DNA of 64,000 bases from Roseovarius sp. MMSF_3281 (GTDB taxonomy: Bacteria; Pseudomonadota; Alphaproteobacteria; Rhodobacterales; Rhodobacteraceae). Each line of letters begins with the position of its first letter. Position 1 is the first letter of the stretch. The DNA lies in contig NZ_JASHIM010000006.1 in NCBI RefSeq assembly GCF_030733685.1, positions 1 to 64,000 on the forward strand, given 5' to 3'. The translations under genes were made by a program, and so were the position numbers. The notes under the pieces were generated by a model. That model did not search any database. It had not been told where the DNA came from and was given only the letters and a program-made list of their open reading frames with translations. Shown here one piece after another: positions 24,654-33,503 of the stretch.

Positions 24654-24817
24654 GCGGTTTCCTTTTTCGGTCATGGTCCGCCCTGCTTAACGGGAATTTA
24701 CAACAGCGCCCTGACACGGATCAAAGCCGGTGACGATTGACAAGGCCGGGCGTGGCACGGCACATCCCCTACCATGGTCACCCGCCGTGTTGTATCTTTC
24801 CTGCCCCGAGGGATGGC

Positions 24818-25414
24818 ATGATCTGGGCCGCGCTTCTTCTGGTGGCGGGGCTGGTGGGCATTTGGTGGTGGACCGCCGCGCGCCGGATGATCCGCCAAAG
24901 CCATGGCCCCAAGGTCGATCCGCGCCCGGGCCGTGCGCTGTTGCTGGTGGATTTGCAGGACGGGGCCTGGTGCGCCCCCCGCTATGACGATGCCATCCGG
25001 ACCGGGGTCGAGGCCGCCATCGCGCGCGAGGTCACGCTGGCCCGGCACCGCGATATTCCGGTGATCGCCCTCAAGCAACAGGTTGCCGCGCCGGTGGCGC
25101 GGCTGATTGCACCGCATGCGGCCTCGGGCCCCTTGGCGGCCCCCTTCCAGGGGATGGCCGATCACGTTGTCACCCGCTGGGCCGAGGACGGGTTCGAAAC
25201 CGGCGAACTGGACAACCTGCTGGACGTGCTGCGGGTGGGCCACCTGCGGATCATGGGGCAGGACGGGGCGCATGGCGTGGCGCGCACGGCGCAATCGGCG
25301 CTGGACCGCGGGATCGAGGTGGAACTGCCCCGCGCGGCCATTGCCACCGCTGACCCCGAGCGGTTCAACGGCGTGTTGGAGGCGCTTACCGGGCAGGGCG
25401 CGCGCCGGGTTTGA
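24818..25414 (+). CDS. Membrane-anchored isochorismatase-fold protein without catalytic triad
   Basis: A 198-residue protein: one N-terminal membrane helix (about 2-19), then a domain resembling isochorismatase-like cysteine hydrolases. RALLLVDLQDG holds the family Asp (Asp45). The Lys position is Arg120 in VTRWAEDGFETGELDNLL, and the catalytic Cys of GxxTDxCVxxTA is Gly153 in GQDGAHGVARTA. The D-K-C triad is therefore D-R-G, which argues against hydrolase activity. GAGGG lies just before the ATG. It is 103 bp upstream of the corrinoid-activation gene on the same strand, which may be a functional link. A binding or scaffold role is possible. Confidence 0.7.
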   Translation: MIWAALLLVAGLVGIWWWTAARRMIRQSHGPKVDPRPGRALLLVDLQDGAWCAPRYDDAIRTGVEAAIAREVTLARHRDIPVIALKQQVAAPVARLIAPHAASGPLAAPFQGMADHVVTRWAEDGFETGELDNLLDVLRVGHLRIMGQDGAHGVARTAQSALDRGIEVELPRAAIATADPERFNGVLEALTGQGARRV

Positions 25415-25517
25415 CGCGCGATGCCGCTGGAACGTCATTTTCTGACGGTTGCAGGCTGTCGGTCCCCGGCTAAAGGTCTATGTTGCAATCAACTTTCGGG
25501 AATATGAGGTTTCGGCC

Positions 25518-27569
25518 ATGTCGCAAGATCCCCTTGTCGTCTTTACCCCCTCGGGCAAGCGCGGCCGCTTTGCCAAGGGCACGCCCGTCCTGACCGCCGC
25601 GCGGCAGTTGGGGGTCGACCTTGATTCGGTCTGTGGCGGGCGGGGCATCTGCTCGAAATGCCAGATCACGCCCAGCTATGGCGAATTTTCCAAGCACGGG
25701 GTGACCGTCCATGACGATGCGCTTTCGGAATGGAACAAGGTGGAACAACGCTATGACGACAAGCGCGGTTTGAAACCGGGCCGCCGCCTGGGCTGTCAGG
25801 CGCAGGTGATGGGCGACGTGGTGATCGACGTGCCCCCCGAATCCCAAGTCCACCGGCAGGTGGTGCGCAAGGCCGCCTCGGCCCGGGTGATCGACATGGA
25901 CCCGGCCACGCGGCTGTATTTCGTCGAGGTGGACGAGCCTGACATGCACGAACCCACCGGCGATCTTGAACGGCTGGAACGCGCTTTGAAGCGCGAATGG
26001 GATATCCCCGAAATCCGTGCCGAAGGCTCGCTTTTGTCCAAGCTGCAGCCCACGCTGCGCAAGGGCAAGTTCCAGGTTACCGTCGCCCTGCACAAATCCC
26101 ATACCGATGACGTGGCGCGTGTCATCGACATCTGGCCGGGCCTGCACGAGGACGGTTTGTACGGGCTGGCCATCGACCTTGGCTCCACCACCGTGGCCGC
26201 CCACCTGACCGATCTGGATACAGGCGAGGTCAAGGCCAGCTCGGGCATCATGAACCCGCAAATCCGCTTTGGCGAGGATTTGATGAGCCGGGTCAGCTAT
26301 TCGATGATGAACCCCGGCGGCGATCAGGAGATGACCCGCGCGGTGCGCGAGGCCATCAACACGCTGTCCGAGGAGATCGCCAAGGAAGCGGGGATCGCGC
26401 CGCATCTGATCGTGGAAACGGTTTTCGTCTGCAACCCGGTGATGCATCACCTTCTGCTGGGGATCGACCCTGTGGAACTGGGCCAGGCGCCCTTTGCGCT
26501 GGCCACCTCCGATTCGATTTCCATGCCCGCGCGGGAATTGGACCTGCAGGCCATCAACCCGCGCGCCCGCACCTATGTCTTGCCCTGTATCGCGGGGCAC
26601 GTGGGCGCGGATGCCGCCGCCGTGGCCCTGTCGGAAGAACCCGGCAAATCCGAAGACCTGGTCTTGGTGGTCGACGTCGGCACCAATGCCGAGATCCTGC
26701 TGGGTGACACCTCCCGCGTGCTGGCCTGTTCCTCGCCCACCGGCCCGGCCTTCGAGGGCGCGCAAATCTCAAGCGGGCAGCGGGCCGCGCCGGGGGCCAT
26801 CGAGGCCATCCAGATCGACCCGGACACCAAGGAACCGCGCTTTCGCGTGATCGGCTGTGACAAGTGGTCGGACGAGGAAGGCTTTGACGAGGAAACCGCC
26901 GCCACGGGGATCACCGGCATTTGCGGCTCGGGCATCATCGAGGCGGTGGCCGAATTGCGCATGGCGGGGCTGATGGATGAAAGCGGGCTGATCGGTTCGG
27001 CCGCGGCGACGGGCACCGCGCGGTCCGTGCCCGAGGGGCGCACCCATGCCTACCTGATCCATGACGCCACCGCGACAGGCGGGCCGCGTATCACCGTGAC
27101 CCAAGGCGATATCCGCGCGATCCAACTGGCCAAATCGGCGCTTTACGCGGGCGCGCGCCTGTTGATGGATGAACGCGGCGTGGACAAGGTGGACCGGGTG
27201 GTTCTGGCCGGGGCCTTCGGGGCGCATATCAGCCCCAAACACGCCATGGTTCTGGGCATGATCCCCGATGTGCCGCTTGAGAAAGTGACCAGTGCGGGCA
27301 ACGCCGCCGGCACCGGTGCGCGGATCGCCCTGTGCAACGTGGCGGCACGGCAAGAAATCGAGCGCGTGGTGCGCGAGATCACCAAGGTGGAAACCGCCAT
27401 CGAGCCGAAGTTCCAGGATCACTTCGTGGCCGCCAATGCGATACCGCACAAAACCGACCCCTTCCCGGAACTGTCGAAAATCGTGCCGCTGCCCGATGTC
27501 AGCTTCAACACCGGCGGTGACGGCGACGGCGGCGAGGGCGGGCGACGCCGGCGTCGGCGGCGGGCCTGA
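25518..27569 (+). CDS. RACo-like ASKHA protein, reductive activator of a corrinoid protein
   Basis: A 683-residue protein with an N-terminal plant-type 2Fe-2S ferredoxin domain (DSVCGGRGICSKCQ, fourth Cys in LGCQAQV), a middle domain, and a C-terminal ASKHA ATPase (DUF4445) with GLAIDLGSTTVAAHL and LVVDVGTNAEILLG phosphate loops. Family members use ATP to reduce inactive Co(II) corrinoid proteins back to Co(I), for example in methyltransferase systems. A Gly/Arg-rich tail RRRRRRRA closes it. ATG 25518 follows a TGAGG site. No corrinoid protein or methyltransferase gene is visible next to it, so the client is encoded elsewhere. Confidence 0.87.
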   Translation: MSQDPLVVFTPSGKRGRFAKGTPVLTAARQLGVDLDSVCGGRGICSKCQITPSYGEFSKHGVTVHDDALSEWNKVEQRYDDKRGLKPGRRLGCQAQVMGDVVIDVPPESQVHRQVVRKAASARVIDMDPATRLYFVEVDEPDMHEPTGDLERLERALKREWDIPEIRAEGSLLSKLQPTLRKGKFQVTVALHKSHTDDVARVIDIWPGLHEDGLYGLAIDLGSTTVAAHLTDLDTGEVKASSGIMNPQIRFGEDLMSRVSYSMMNPGGDQEMTRAVREAINTLSEEIAKEAGIAPHLIVETVFVCNPVMHHLLLGIDPVELGQAPFALATSDSISMPARELDLQAINPRARTYVLPCIAGHVGADAAAVALSEEPGKSEDLVLVVDVGTNAEILLGDTSRVLACSSPTGPAFEGAQISSGQRAAPGAIEAIQIDPDTKEPRFRVIGCDKWSDEEGFDEETAATGITGICGSGIIEAVAELRMAGLMDESGLIGSAAATGTARSVPEGRTHAYLIHDATATGGPRITVTQGDIRAIQLAKSALYAGARLLMDERGVDKVDRVVLAGAFGAHISPKHAMVLGMIPDVPLEKVTSAGNAAGTGARIALCNVAARQEIERVVREITKVETAIEPKFQDHFVAANAIPHKTDPFPELSKIVPLPDVSFNTGGDGDGGEGGRRRRRRRA

Positions 27570-27577
27570 GGCGGGGC

Positions 27578-27623
27578 GCGGAATTTTTCAAAAATTCCGC
27601 CCCGTTTTCCGTTCGGAAAACGG
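27578..27623. terminator. Tandem palindromes after the RACo-like gene
   Basis: A 23-bp hairpin GCGGAATTTTT-C-AAAAATTCCGC (27578-27600) is followed by CCGTTTTCC-GTTC-GGAAAACGG (27602-27623). They lie between the gene stop (27569) and tRNA-Gly and would terminate transcription before the tRNA. The layout mirrors the pairs after aroA and rsmD. Confidence 0.5.
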
Positions 27624-27665
27624 CCTTGACCCGGTCAGGGGGATTGCCTAACTACAAGGCTCGGC

Positions 27666-27739
27666 GCGGGTATGGTGAAAAGGTATCACGCGAGCTTCCC
27701 AAGCTTAAGTTACGGGTTCGATTCCCGTTACCCGCTCCA
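27666..27739 (+). tRNA. tRNA-Gly (anticodon CCC)
   Basis: A 74-nt cloverleaf including encoded CCA. The acceptor arm GCGGGTA (27666-27672) pairs with TACCCGC (27729-27735), discriminator T, then CCA at 27737-27739. The anticodon loop is TTCCCAA, giving anticodon CCC, which reads GGG. The T arm ACGGG-TTCGATT-CCCGT is perfect. The anticodon stem has one A-C mismatch at its outer pair. No integrase or attachment-site duplication was seen nearby. Confidence 0.93.
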
Positions 27740-27764
27740 ACCATTTCCAGGCCATCTTGATTTT

Positions 27765-27831
27765 GGGGCTCTGCCCCGCCGCCCTGCGGGCGACTCCCCG
27801 GGATATTTATTGAAAAGAAGAAGATATCGGA
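27765..27831 (+). repeat. Dispersed hairpin repeat, family 1
   Basis: GGGGC-TCT-GCCCC, a second small hairpin (GCCGCCCTGCGGGCG region), then CCCCGGGATATTTATTGAA and AAGAAGAAG. It matches the order of the copies at 13115 and 33274 and lies between tRNA-Gly and cmk. Confidence 0.6.
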
Positions 27832-27889
27832 GGCGCTTGAGGGGCTTGCGTTCTTCCTCTAGGTCTTTTGGCAGGACATGGGGTGAGAC

Positions 27890-28498
27890 ATGGCATTCAC
27901 GATCGCGATCGACGGGCCCGCGGCGGCGGGCAAGGGGACGGTTTCCAAGGCGGTGGCCGCGCATTTCGGCTTTGCGCATCTGGACACCGGGCTTTTGTAT
28001 CGCGCCACGGGGCGGCGGACACTGGATGGGACCGACCCGGTCGAGGCGGCCAAATCCCTGCAGGCCGGGGATCTGGAGGCGGGCGACCTGCGGACGCCGG
28101 AGGTGGCGCAGGCGGCCAGCCGCGTGGCGGCAAACCCCGAGGTGCGGCAGGCCCTGGTGGATTTTCAGCGCGCCTTTGCCCGGCGCGCGGGCGGTGCGGT
28201 TCTGGATGGGCGCGACATCGGCACGGTGATCTGCCCCGAGGCCGAGGTGAAGCTTTTCGTCACCGCCTCTGACGACATCCGCGCCGAGCGGCGCTTCAAG
28301 GAGTTGACCGGAAACGGGCACGAGGTGAGCTATGACGAGGTGCTGGCCGACCTGCGCGCCCGTGACGCCCGCGACAGCGCCCGCGCGGCGGCGCCGTTGA
28401 AACCCGCCGAAGACGCGGTGCAACTGGATACCTCAAGGATGAGCATCGAGGAGGCCGTGGCGGCGGCGATTGCCGAGGTCGAGGCGCGGCGCGGGTAA
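27890..28498 (+). CDS. cmk: Cytidylate kinase
   Basis: Phosphorylates CMP and dCMP. The 202-residue protein has P-loop [16 protein letters not shown] (about 5-20), the NMP-binding segment [26 protein letters not shown], and the lid RFKELTGN...[13 protein letters not shown], all standard. It is slightly shorter than the usual 225 residues, mainly in the central insert. It precedes rpsA by 299 bp, the common cmk-rpsA-ihfB order. The start is ATG at 27890, after GGGGTGAGAC. Confidence 0.95.
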   Translation: MAFTIAIDGPAAAGKGTVSKAVAAHFGFAHLDTGLLYRATGRRTLDGTDPVEAAKSLQAGDLEAGDLRTPEVAQAASRVAANPEVRQALVDFQRAFARRAGGAVLDGRDIGTVICPEAEVKLFVTASDDIRAERRFKELTGNGHEVSYDEVLADLRARDARDSARAAAPLKPAEDAVQLDTSRMSIEEAVAAAIAEVEARRG

Positions 28499-28543
28499 GC
28501 CCGGCGGCCCCTTGCCGGATCGGCGCGCCCCGACGCAAAGGGC

Positions 28544-28572
28544 TTGCAATCAAGGGGGCAAGCCGCTAAACG
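28544..28572 (+). promoter_or_regulatory. Candidate rpsA promoter
   Basis: TTGCAA (28544-28549), 17 bases, TAAACG (28567-28572). The hexamers fit a housekeeping-sigma promoter of alphaproteobacteria with a relaxed -10 box. It lies in the 299-bp cmk-rpsA gap, leaving a leader of roughly 220 nt with several possible hairpins, which could serve autogenous S1 control. The remainder of the gap shows no gene. Weak evidence, from pattern only. Confidence 0.35.
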
Positions 28573-28797
28573 CCCCCTGTCGACAAGGCGGAAGCCGCCA
28601 CACAACAAAAAGATCGAGCAGGGTCGGGCATACCGGCCCTCTTTGTTTTGTGGTTTGCCGGGTCGATAAAGCCGCTCTTCTTCGGAAGGGCAAAACAGCT
28701 CTGCCCTCAAGTAGCGAAGCGGTAGGGCTTTCATTAAAGACCGGCGGAGACAACCGCGCGGCCCGAAAAATGCACTTGTAAAGGAAAACGACGCCAC

Positions 28798-30483
28798 ATG
28801 GCTCAGAACGCATCGATGGAGGAATTCGAGGCCCTCCTTAATGAAAGCCTCGAAATGGACACGCCCCAAGAGGGCTCTGTTGTCAAAGGCAAGGTCATCG
28901 CGATTGAAGCGGGCCAAGCCATCATCGACGTCGGCTACAAGATGGAAGGCCGTGTCGAACTCAAGGAATTCGCAAACCCCGGTGAAGCGCCCGAAATCGA
29001 AGTCGGCGACGAAGTCGAGGTTTACCTGCGCGCCGCCGAAAACGCCCGTGGCGAAGCGGTTATCAGCCGCGAGATGGCCCGCCGCGAGGAAGCCTGGGAT
29101 CGCCTGGAAAAAGCCTATGCCGACGACCAGCGCGTCGAAGGCGCGATCTTTGGCCGTGTCAAAGGCGGCTTTACCGTCGATCTGGGCGGTGCCGTGGCCT
29201 TCCTGCCCGGCTCCCAGGTCGATGTGCGCCCCGTGCGCGATGCCGGCCCGCTCATGGGTCTCAAGCAGCCCTTCCAGATCCTCAAGATGGACCGCCGCCG
29301 TGGCAACATCGTGGTGTCGCGTCGCGCCATCCTCGAAGAGAGCCGCGCCGAACAGCGCGCCGAGGTCATCGCCAAGCTGGCCGAAGGGGACACCGTGGAA
29401 GGCGTCGTCAAGAACATCACCGAATACGGGGCCTTCGTGGACCTTGGCGGTGTCGACGGGTTGCTGCACGTCACCGACATGGCATGGCGCCGTGTGAACC
29501 ACCCGTCGGAAATCCTGTCGATTGGCGAAACCGTCAACGTGCAGGTCATCAAGATCAACAAGGAAACCCACCGCATCAGCCTTGGCATGAAGCAGCTGCA
29601 GGAAGATCCATGGGATCTGGTCGCTGCCAAGTACCCGCTGAGTTCGGTGCACACGGGCCGCGTGACCAACATCACCGACTACGGTGCCTTCGTTGAGCTG
29701 GAACCGGGTGTCGAAGGTCTGGTTCACGTCTCGGAAATGTCCTGGACCAAGAAGAACGTGCACCCCGGCAAGATCGTCTCGACCTCCCAGGAAGTCGAAG
29801 TCATGGTTCTGGAGATCGACCCCAGCAAACGCCGTGTCTCGCTTGGCCTCAAGCAGACGCAGCGCAACCCCTGGGAAGTCTTCGCCGAAACCCACCCCGT
29901 GGGCACCGAAGTCGAAGGCGAGGTCAAGAACATCACCGAGTTCGGCCTGTTCATCGGCCTGCCCGGCGAGATCGACGGCATGGTTCACCTTTCCGACCTG
30001 TCGTGGGACGAGCGTGGCGAGGATGCGATCCAGAACTACAAGAAGGGCGACATGGTCAAGGCCGTCGTCTCGGAAGTGGATGTCGAGAAAGAGCGCATCT
30101 CGCTTTCGATCAAGGCGCTGGACGGCGATCCCTTCGCCGATGCCGTGGGCGGCGTGAAGCGCGGCTCGATCATCACCGTCGAAGTGACCGCGATCGAAGA
30201 TGGCGGCATCGAGGTGGAATACGAAGGCATGAAAAGCTTCATCCGTCGTTCCGACCTGTCGCGTGACCGCGCCGAACAACGCCCCGAGCGTTTCTCGGTC
30301 GGTGACAAGATCGACGTGCGCGTCACCAACATCGACAGCAAATCGCGCCGTCTTGGTCTTTCGATCAAGGCCCGCGAGATCGCCGAAGAGAAAGAAGCCG
30401 TCGAACAGTTCGGCAGCTCGGACTCGGGTGCATCGCTGGGCGATATCCTTGGTGCCGCGCTCAAGGGCGGCGACGACAAGTAA
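28798..30483 (+). CDS. rpsA: 30S ribosomal protein S1
   Basis: The largest 30S protein, unwinding mRNA for initiation. The 561 residues comprise six S1 (OB-fold) repeats at roughly 21-88, 106-172, 193-261, 278-348, 365-436 and 451-522. Repeats 3 to 5 share the pattern VKNITEYGAFVDLGGVDGLLHVTDM. An acidic tail follows. Codon use is strongly biased to C-ending codons, consistent with high expression. It is followed by a clear terminator at 30509. The ATG follows AAAGGAAAAC. Confidence 0.97.
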   Translation: MAQNASMEEFEALLNESLEMDTPQEGSVVKGKVIAIEAGQAIIDVGYKMEGRVELKEFANPGEAPEIEVGDEVEVYLRAAENARGEAVISREMARREEAWDRLEKAYADDQRVEGAIFGRVKGGFTVDLGGAVAFLPGSQVDVRPVRDAGPLMGLKQPFQILKMDRRRGNIVVSRRAILEESRAEQRAEVIAKLAEGDTVEGVVKNITEYGAFVDLGGVDGLLHVTDMAWRRVNHPSEILSIGETVNVQVIKINKETHRISLGMKQLQEDPWDLVAAKYPLSSVHTGRVTNITDYGAFVELEPGVEGLVHVSEMSWTKKNVHPGKIVSTSQEVEVMVLEIDPSKRRVSLGLKQTQRNPWEVFAETHPVGTEVEGEVKNITEFGLFIGLPGEIDGMVHLSDLSWDERGEDAIQNYKKGDMVKAVVSEVDVEKERISLSIKALDGDPFADAVGGVKRGSIITVEVTAIEDGGIEVEYEGMKSFIRRSDLSRDRAEQRPERFSVGDKIDVRVTNIDSKSRRLGLSIKAREIAEEKEAVEQFGSSDSGASLGDILGAALKGGDDK

Positions 30484-30508
30484 AACCCCGCGTGGTTTTG
30501 AAATTGGA

Positions 30509-30537
30509 AAGGCCCCACCGGTGCGTGGGGCCTTTTT
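30509..30537 (+). terminator. Intrinsic terminator of rpsA
   Basis: A perfect 10-bp stem AAGGCCCCAC / GTGGGGCCTT with loop CGGTGC, followed by a T run (TTT). It starts 26 bases after the rpsA stop. Confidence 0.88.
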
Positions 30538-30588
30538 GTTTCCAGGGGCGCGGTGTAAGGAGTGCGCGCAACCTGGGGATTGGGCGAT

Positions 30589-31248
30589 ATGGATTTCAGG
30601 ATAGTTGGTGTTTTGTTACTGGCGGCTGGCATCTTGGCCGGGTGCCGCACAGGGTATGATCTTGAGGCTTACAATAAGCCCTTGCCGGTCACAGGTATGC
30701 CTCTGAGCTCTTCCGGAAAGGTGACGCGCGAAACCCATGGCCGGATCGTGGAGCTTCCCTATTTCGCGGCGTCGGATGTCCCGGCGCGCCCACAGGTTCA
30801 CGGCAAGGACACTGCCGAACCGACGATCAATCTCGCGGTTGAAAGCAACCTTGGATATCTCGAGGTGCTGATGCTCTATCCACCGTTTGGCCATGTAAAC
30901 TATGGCGCGGGCGGGGGCGGCAAGGCGATCCCGATCATGGTCAAGATCGAGGCGCCTTATGCCCCTACGGCCATGGTGCCGCGCGACAGCAGGCGCAGGT
31001 ACAAGCCAGCCCAAGACCGGACATTCCGGGCGCCGATCTATCATCAGCGCAATCGGCAAAAGGCGATTTCGCTGGCCAAGGAGATTCTGGCAAACACCCA
31101 TTGCCGGGGCGGGCGCGTGACCGAAGATCACGCGGATGGCCCCTTTGCCGAAGCCTATGACAAGAAGACCCGCTCTGTCACCGGGTTGAGGGTTACGCCG
31201 GGTTGGGGCATCAAGCTGCGGTGTTCTAGGTGGCGGGCCAAGGGCTGA
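30589..31248 (+). CDS. Hypothetical lipoprotein
   Basis: A 219-residue protein with a lipoprotein signal: MDFRIVGVLLLAAGILAGC places the lipidated Cys at residue 19 after the lipobox LAGC. The mature part has no recognised domain; it contains NLAVESNLGYLEVLMLYPP, a basic central part and a Cys pair (about 185 and 213) that may form a disulfide. ATG 30589 is chosen because an earlier GTG would spoil the signal peptide. It lies between rpsA and ihfB on the same strand but is set apart by the rpsA terminator. The function is unknown. Confidence 0.7.
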   Translation: MDFRIVGVLLLAAGILAGCRTGYDLEAYNKPLPVTGMPLSSSGKVTRETHGRIVELPYFAASDVPARPQVHGKDTAEPTINLAVESNLGYLEVLMLYPPFGHVNYGAGGGGKAIPIMVKIEAPYAPTAMVPRDSRRRYKPAQDRTFRAPIYHQRNRQKAISLAKEILANTHCRGGRVTEDHADGPFAEAYDKKTRSVTGLRVTPGWGIKLRCSRWRAKG

Positions 31249-31475
31249 TCGGCGCGGCGAATCGTGTGGTGTCGCGAGCTGCGCGCCGTTGGTCACGCGG
31301 GGCGATGTGATCGCCATTTCGGCCGGAGGGGTGCGGAGATTTCGTCCAAGTCACGCATTTCTCGGGGTTTTCTGCCCAATCCGGCTTGCCTTCCTGTTTC
31401 GGTTTTTCACGTTTATATCTATAGTCGTGTGATGAAATGACGGGCGCGACCAACAAGATCCGTGGGAGGACACCG

Positions 31476-31760
31476 ATGATCAGATCGGAATTGATTCAAA
31501 AAATTGCCGACGAAAACCCGCATTTGTACCAGCGGGACGTAGAGCGGATCGTGAACACGATCTTCAATGAAATCACCGACGCCATGGCCGAAGGCAACCG
31601 CGTGGAACTGCGCGGCTTCGGGGCATTCTCGGTGAAAAAGCGCGATGCGCGCACCGGTCGCAATCCGCGCACCGGGGAATCGGTTAGTGTCGAGGAAAAA
31701 CACGTGCCGTTTTTCAAAACCGGTAAGCTTTTGCGTGATCGTCTGAATGGGAAGTCCTGA
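31476..31760 (+). CDS. ihfB: Integration host factor beta subunit
   Basis: A DNA-bending nucleoid protein, 94 residues. [33 protein letters not shown] and [23 protein letters not shown] are typical of IhfB; the flanking Pro in RNPRTGE is the intercalating residue of the beta arm. ATG 31476 is chosen over the upstream ATG at 31437 because the family N-terminus starts there. An AT-rich leader with likely promoter precedes it. It overlaps lapA by one base. It usually follows rpsA, as here. Confidence 0.95.
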   Translation: MIRSELIQKIADENPHLYQRDVERIVNTIFNEITDAMAEGNRVELRGFGAFSVKKRDARTGRNPRTGESVSVEEKHVPFFKTGKLLRDRLNGKS

Positions 31761-32110
31761 TGCGCTATATCCGCTATGCCTCGATTGCCATCTTCGCAGT
31801 GGCCCTGATCCTGATCGCCCTGGCCAACCGGGGCATGGTTTCGGTCAGGGTGTTGCCCGATGAATTGTCGGGCATGGCGGCGCTGAACCCGACCTATGAC
31901 GTGCCGCTCTTCGTCGTGATCTTCGGCGGCATCTTCGCGGGTTTCATCATCGGGTTGATCTGGGAATGGATCCGCGAACACGGCGAACGCGTCGAGGCGG
32001 CCCGCAAGGCCCGTGAACTCAGCGCGCTGCGCGCCGAGGTGCGCCGCCTGAAGGGTGAAAAGCACGAGGGCAAGGACGAGGTTCTGGCACTTTTGGACGA
32101 GGCCAGTTAA
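31760..32110 (+). CDS. lapA: LapA-domain (DUF1049) inner-membrane protein
   Basis: A 116-residue protein with two membrane helices (about 5-25 and 48-70), a short loop between, and a charged helix after about 72 with heptad-like spacing (ELSALRAEVRRLKGEK), the LapA/YciS layout. In E. coli LapA works with LapB to regulate LpxC turnover; here no lapB is beside it. It begins at the last base of the ihfB stop, so translation is coupled. Its position between ihfB and trpF is typical for the order. Confidence 0.78.
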   Translation: MRYIRYASIAIFAVALILIALANRGMVSVRVLPDELSGMAALNPTYDVPLFVVIFGGIFAGFIIGLIWEWIREHGERVEAARKARELSALRAEVRRLKGEKHEGKDEVLALLDEAS

Positions 32111-32119
32111 ACCCGCGTC

Positions 32120-32764
32120 ATGGCCCATGACACCCGCGTTAAAATCTGTGGACTGACCGAAACCGCCGATATCCCCGCCGCCATCGTGGCGGGGGCGTCT
32201 TACGTCGGGTTCGTGTTCTTTCCCAAATCCCCCCGCCATCTTGATCTTGAGGCGGCACGTTTCATGGCAAGCTCGGTGCCCGAGGGGATCATGAAAGTGG
32301 CGCTGACGGTGGATGCCAAGGATGCGATGCTCGATGAACTGACCTCCGAGGTGCCGCTGGACATGCTGCAACTTCATGGCAAAGAAAGCCCGGCCCGGGT
32401 GGCCGAGGTGAAAACGCGCTACGGCTTGCCGGTGATGAAGGCCATCGGCATCGAATCCGAAACCGACCTGACGCAGATCGACTTCTACGCCAAGGTGGCC
32501 GACCAGCTTTTGATCGACGCCAAGCCGCCGACAGGTGCCGACCGCCCCGGCGGCAATGCCATGGCCTTTGACTGGTCGCTGATTGCCGGGCGGCGCTGGC
32601 CGGTGCCCTGGATGCTGGCGGGCGGTCTGACGCCGGACAACGTGGGCGAGGCGGTGCGCGCCACCGGCGCGCGGCAGGTCGATGTGTCCTCGGGCGTGGA
32701 AAGCGCGCCGGGGGTGAAAGACGCGCAGAAGATGGTGGATTTCGTAACCGCCGCCCGCGCATGA
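32120..32764 (+). CDS. trpF: Phosphoribosylanthranilate isomerase
   Basis: Tryptophan synthesis, Amadori rearrangement of PRA. The 214-residue TIM barrel has [12 protein letters not shown] with the catalytic Cys, [34 protein letters not shown] with the catalytic Asp, and [14 protein letters not shown] at the phosphate site. It begins nine bases after lapA and overlaps the GNAT gene by four (ATGA). trpB, normally its near neighbour, lies 2.66 kb downstream beyond three accessory genes. Confidence 0.96.
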   Translation: MAHDTRVKICGLTETADIPAAIVAGASYVGFVFFPKSPRHLDLEAARFMASSVPEGIMKVALTVDAKDAMLDELTSEVPLDMLQLHGKESPARVAEVKTRYGLPVMKAIGIESETDLTQIDFYAKVADQLLIDAKPPTGADRPGGNAMAFDWSLIAGRRWPVPWMLAGGLTPDNVGEAVRATGARQVDVSSGVESAPGVKDAQKMVDFVTAARA

Positions 32765-33210
32765 TCCGCTTTCGCCCCGCCACGCGCGCCGATGTCGCGG
32801 CGGTGGTGGCATTGCTGGCCGACGACATGCTGGGGCAGGGGCGCGAGGCGGATGACCTGGATAGGTATCTTGCGGCGTTCGACGCCATGCAGGCCGAGGG
32901 CGGCAACCAGCTTATCGTCGGCGAGGACAAGGCGGGCCGGGTGATCGCCACCTATCAACTGACCTTGATTTCCGGCCTTTCGCTCAAGGCCGCGCGGCGG
33001 GCGCAGGTGGAAAGCGTGCGGATCGCCAGAGACCGGCGCGGTCATGGCCTTGGCCAACGGATGTTTGCGGATGTCGAGGCCCGCGCGCGGGCCGCGGGCT
33101 GCCGGTTGATCCAACTGACGATGAACGCCACCCGCACCGACAGCCGCCGGTTTTACGAAGGCCTGGGGTTCGAGGCCTCGCACATAGGGTTCAAGCGGTA
33201 TCTGGAGTGA
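32761..33210 (+). CDS. GNAT-family N-acetyltransferase
   Basis: A 149-residue acyl-CoA-dependent acetyltransferase. The acetyl-CoA binding motif is [17 protein letters not shown] (about 84-100), followed by [14 protein letters not shown] and the ending [19 protein letters not shown], all GNAT marks. It overlaps trpF by four bases, so it rides on the trp transcript. Its substrate is not known. The distance to trpB and the repeat after it suggest that it is part of an insertion between trpF and trpB. Confidence 0.85.
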   Translation: MIRFRPATRADVAAVVALLADDMLGQGREADDLDRYLAAFDAMQAEGGNQLIVGEDKAGRVIATYQLTLISGLSLKAARRAQVESVRIARDRRGHGLGQRMFADVEARARAAGCRLIQLTMNATRTDSRRFYEGLGFEASHIGFKRYLE

Positions 33211-33273
33211 TCCCCCCGTGACCGAAAGGAGCGGCTGCGCCGCACAGGATAAGCGCGCTTATGCGCGCCGATT

Positions 33274-33345
33274 GAGGGGCTTTGCCCCTTCGTTGAAAAT
33301 GGGATTTTCAACGTACCCTAGGATATTTCGGGCCAGAAGAAGGGG
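33274..33345 (+). repeat. Dispersed hairpin repeat, family 1
   Basis: GAGGGGC-TTT-GCCCC hairpin, then CGTTGAAAAT-GGG-ATTTTCAACG (33291-33313), then CCCTAGGATATTTCGGGCC and AGAAGAAGGGG. This is the fullest copy of the family and helps define it. It lies in the 293-bp gap between the GNAT and sulfotransferase-like genes, in which no gene is seen. Confidence 0.68.
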
Positions 33346-33503
33346 GCAGGGGTGGCCTTGCAATCCGCTCTTGGGGTCAGGATAAAACGGTCTGCCTGTC
33401 ACCTGGGCCATCGGGGAAAGGCGGAAGATGTGCAGCGGGTGGGTTTGGGCCTGCAACTCGCGAAAGGCTTTGGTTTGCCCGGGTCTGGGCAGGGGGGATG
33501 GTG

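Noticed and set aside
27666-27739. tRNA-Gly as a phage or island attachment site
   Set aside because: No integrase, no duplicated 3' tRNA end and only core genes follow.
28330-30279. 649-codon minus-strand frame over rpsA
   Set aside because: Antisense of the six S1 repeats; the apparent repeats in the translation are only reflections of the S1 domains.
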